Assembly (NCBI GenBank): GCA_024277485.1
Contig: JAJRVA010000047.1
Span: forward strand, 1-6,271
DNA: 6,271 bases
Source of the DNA: Deltaproteobacteria bacterium
Lineage (GTDB): Bacteria > Desulfobacterota > Desulfobulbia > Desulfobulbales > Desulfobulbaceae
Reading direction: 5' to 3'
Under the pieces are notes generated by a model. It was not told where the DNA came from. It saw only the letters and a list, made by a program, of their open reading frames with translations, and made no database searches. Positions 5,622 through 6,271 of the stretch are shown here, piece by piece; within the stretch, counting starts at the first letter, position 1, and the number at the start of each line of letters is the position of its first letter. The translations under genes were made by a program, and so were the position numbers.

Positions 5622-6271
5622 TTACACTCCGGAGGTGCGGCTTTTCAGCCAGCGGTTCTGCCAGTCGTGGAAAACAATGAGGGACCAGAGAATATGGCTG
5701 TGGTTTTCTTTTCCTGCCCGGTGTTCCCGCTTCAGGCGGTCAATGGTTGCCCATCTGAAAATGCCTTGCTGCCGAATAGTATTCTCATTGAGGTGTTCTT
5801 CCATCAGCGGTTTGAATTCATTGTTGAGCCAGTGCTTGATGGGGATGCTGAAACCCTCTTTGGGCCGGTAAACACATTCCCGGGGAACAAACCTGGCTGC
5901 CAGCCGTTTCAGGATAACTTTGGTTTCATTGCCCTGCAGTTTCAACCGTTCCGGGACCTGGAAGGCAAGCGCGACCAGGTCGGTGTCAAGATACGGGACC
6001 CGTGTTTCCAGCGAAACCGCCATGGACATCCGATCCACCTTGGTCAGGATATTATCGCACAGGTAACTCTTCACATCAACGTACAGGCCCCGGTCAAGAT
6101 CACCACGGTTCCCAGCCCGCTGGAACAGGTCGGTTATATGGGCTGCAGCCGGTGTCCGGATGTTTTCCAGTGCTTCATCGCTGAACATGCGGGACCGCAT
6201 CCGGTCTCCGACAAAGATCCGCCAGCGGGCATGGGCCATCTCCCTCGGGAAGGCGGCACCCTCGACAAAAC
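5622..6271 (-). CDS. asnB: Asparagine synthase (glutamine-hydrolysing) family protein, C-terminal part
   Basis: The frame is open through the right edge (FVEGAAFPRE precedes the Met at 6239), so that Met is internal and the N-terminal part lies outside the window. The visible 215 or so residues are the end of the synthetase domain: YVDVKSYLCDNILTKVDRMS, then SLETRVPYLD (5985-6014), the family signature usually written EARVPFLD, then GNETKVILK (about 103-111 from Met 6239), YRPKEGFSIPIKHWL (about 124-138) and a C-terminal HILWSLIVFHDWQNRW. The family activates a carboxylate with ATP and amidates it with ammonia from glutamine. In polysaccharide clusters, members of this family are often thought to amidate sugar acids or other glycan parts rather than make free asparagine. 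Whether the N-terminal glutaminase half with its Cys2 is present cannot be seen. It is the first visible gene of the leftward set. Confidence 0.92.
   Translation of the reverse strand, partial: FVEGAAFPREMAHARWRIFVGDRMRSRMFSDEALENIRTPAAAHITDLFQRAGNRGDLDRGLYVDVKSYLCDNILTKVDRMSMAVSLETRVPYLDTDLVALAFQVPERLKLQGNETKVILKRLAARFVPRECVYRPKEGFSIPIKHWLNNEFKPLMEEHLNENTIRQQGIFRWATIDRLKREHRAGKENHSHILWSLIVFHDWQNRWLKSRTSGV

Noticed and set aside
1..6271. CRISPR arrays, tRNA or rRNA genes, insertion sequences, attachment sites
   Set aside because: No direct repeat array, RNA-gene signature, transposase motif or terminal repeats were seen; coding regions occupy nearly the whole window.

Overview
The window is a piece of a bacterial surface-polysaccharide (O-antigen, capsule or exopolysaccharide type) gene region. 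It has five coding regions and a partial sixth filling almost every base, no RNA genes and no mobile elements. Base composition is moderately GC-rich by eye. The multi-pass membrane hydrolase, whose catalytic domain is predicted on the outer side of the inner membrane, and the overall style suggest a Gram-negative bacterium, possibly a Desulfobacterota-like lineage. That lineage guess is only an impression; nothing here is a firm taxonomic marker.

Layout: the left third reads rightwards. It holds the 3' end of a family 2 glycosyltransferase (entering from the left edge to 485), then a membrane-anchored alpha/beta hydrolase (519-2216). The right two thirds read leftwards. In transcription order they are an asparagine-synthase-type amidotransferase (entering from the right edge, stop at 5622), a GlpD-like FAD oxidoreductase (5599-4085), a SAM-dependent methyltransferase (start probably 3994, stop 3185) and an extended short-chain NAD-dependent epimerase/dehydratase (3192-2200). 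The two gene sets converge and their coding ends overlap by 17 bases at 2200-2216.

The leftward set looks like one operon: gaps are 22 and about 90 bases, followed by an 8-base ATGAATGA overlap. Its enzyme classes (glutamine-dependent amide transfer or synthesis, flavin oxidation, methylation, nucleotide-sugar-type SDR chemistry) would fit the tailoring of an unusual sugar or of a lipid or glycerol-phosphate-linked glycan component. The rightward set would add a sugar (glycosyltransferase) and act on a finished product outside the cytoplasm (hydrolase). These roles are inferred from families and neighbourhood; no substrate can be read from the sequence.

The points most worth a second look are: the hydrolase architecture (a possible beta-sandwich domain between membrane helices, then a predicted periplasmic catalytic domain with an unusual acid position); the GlpD-like protein, which keeps the FAD motifs but appears to have lost substrate-contacting residues of true glycerol-3-phosphate dehydrogenase; and the methyltransferase with a degenerate SAM loop and a hydrophobic C-terminal extension.
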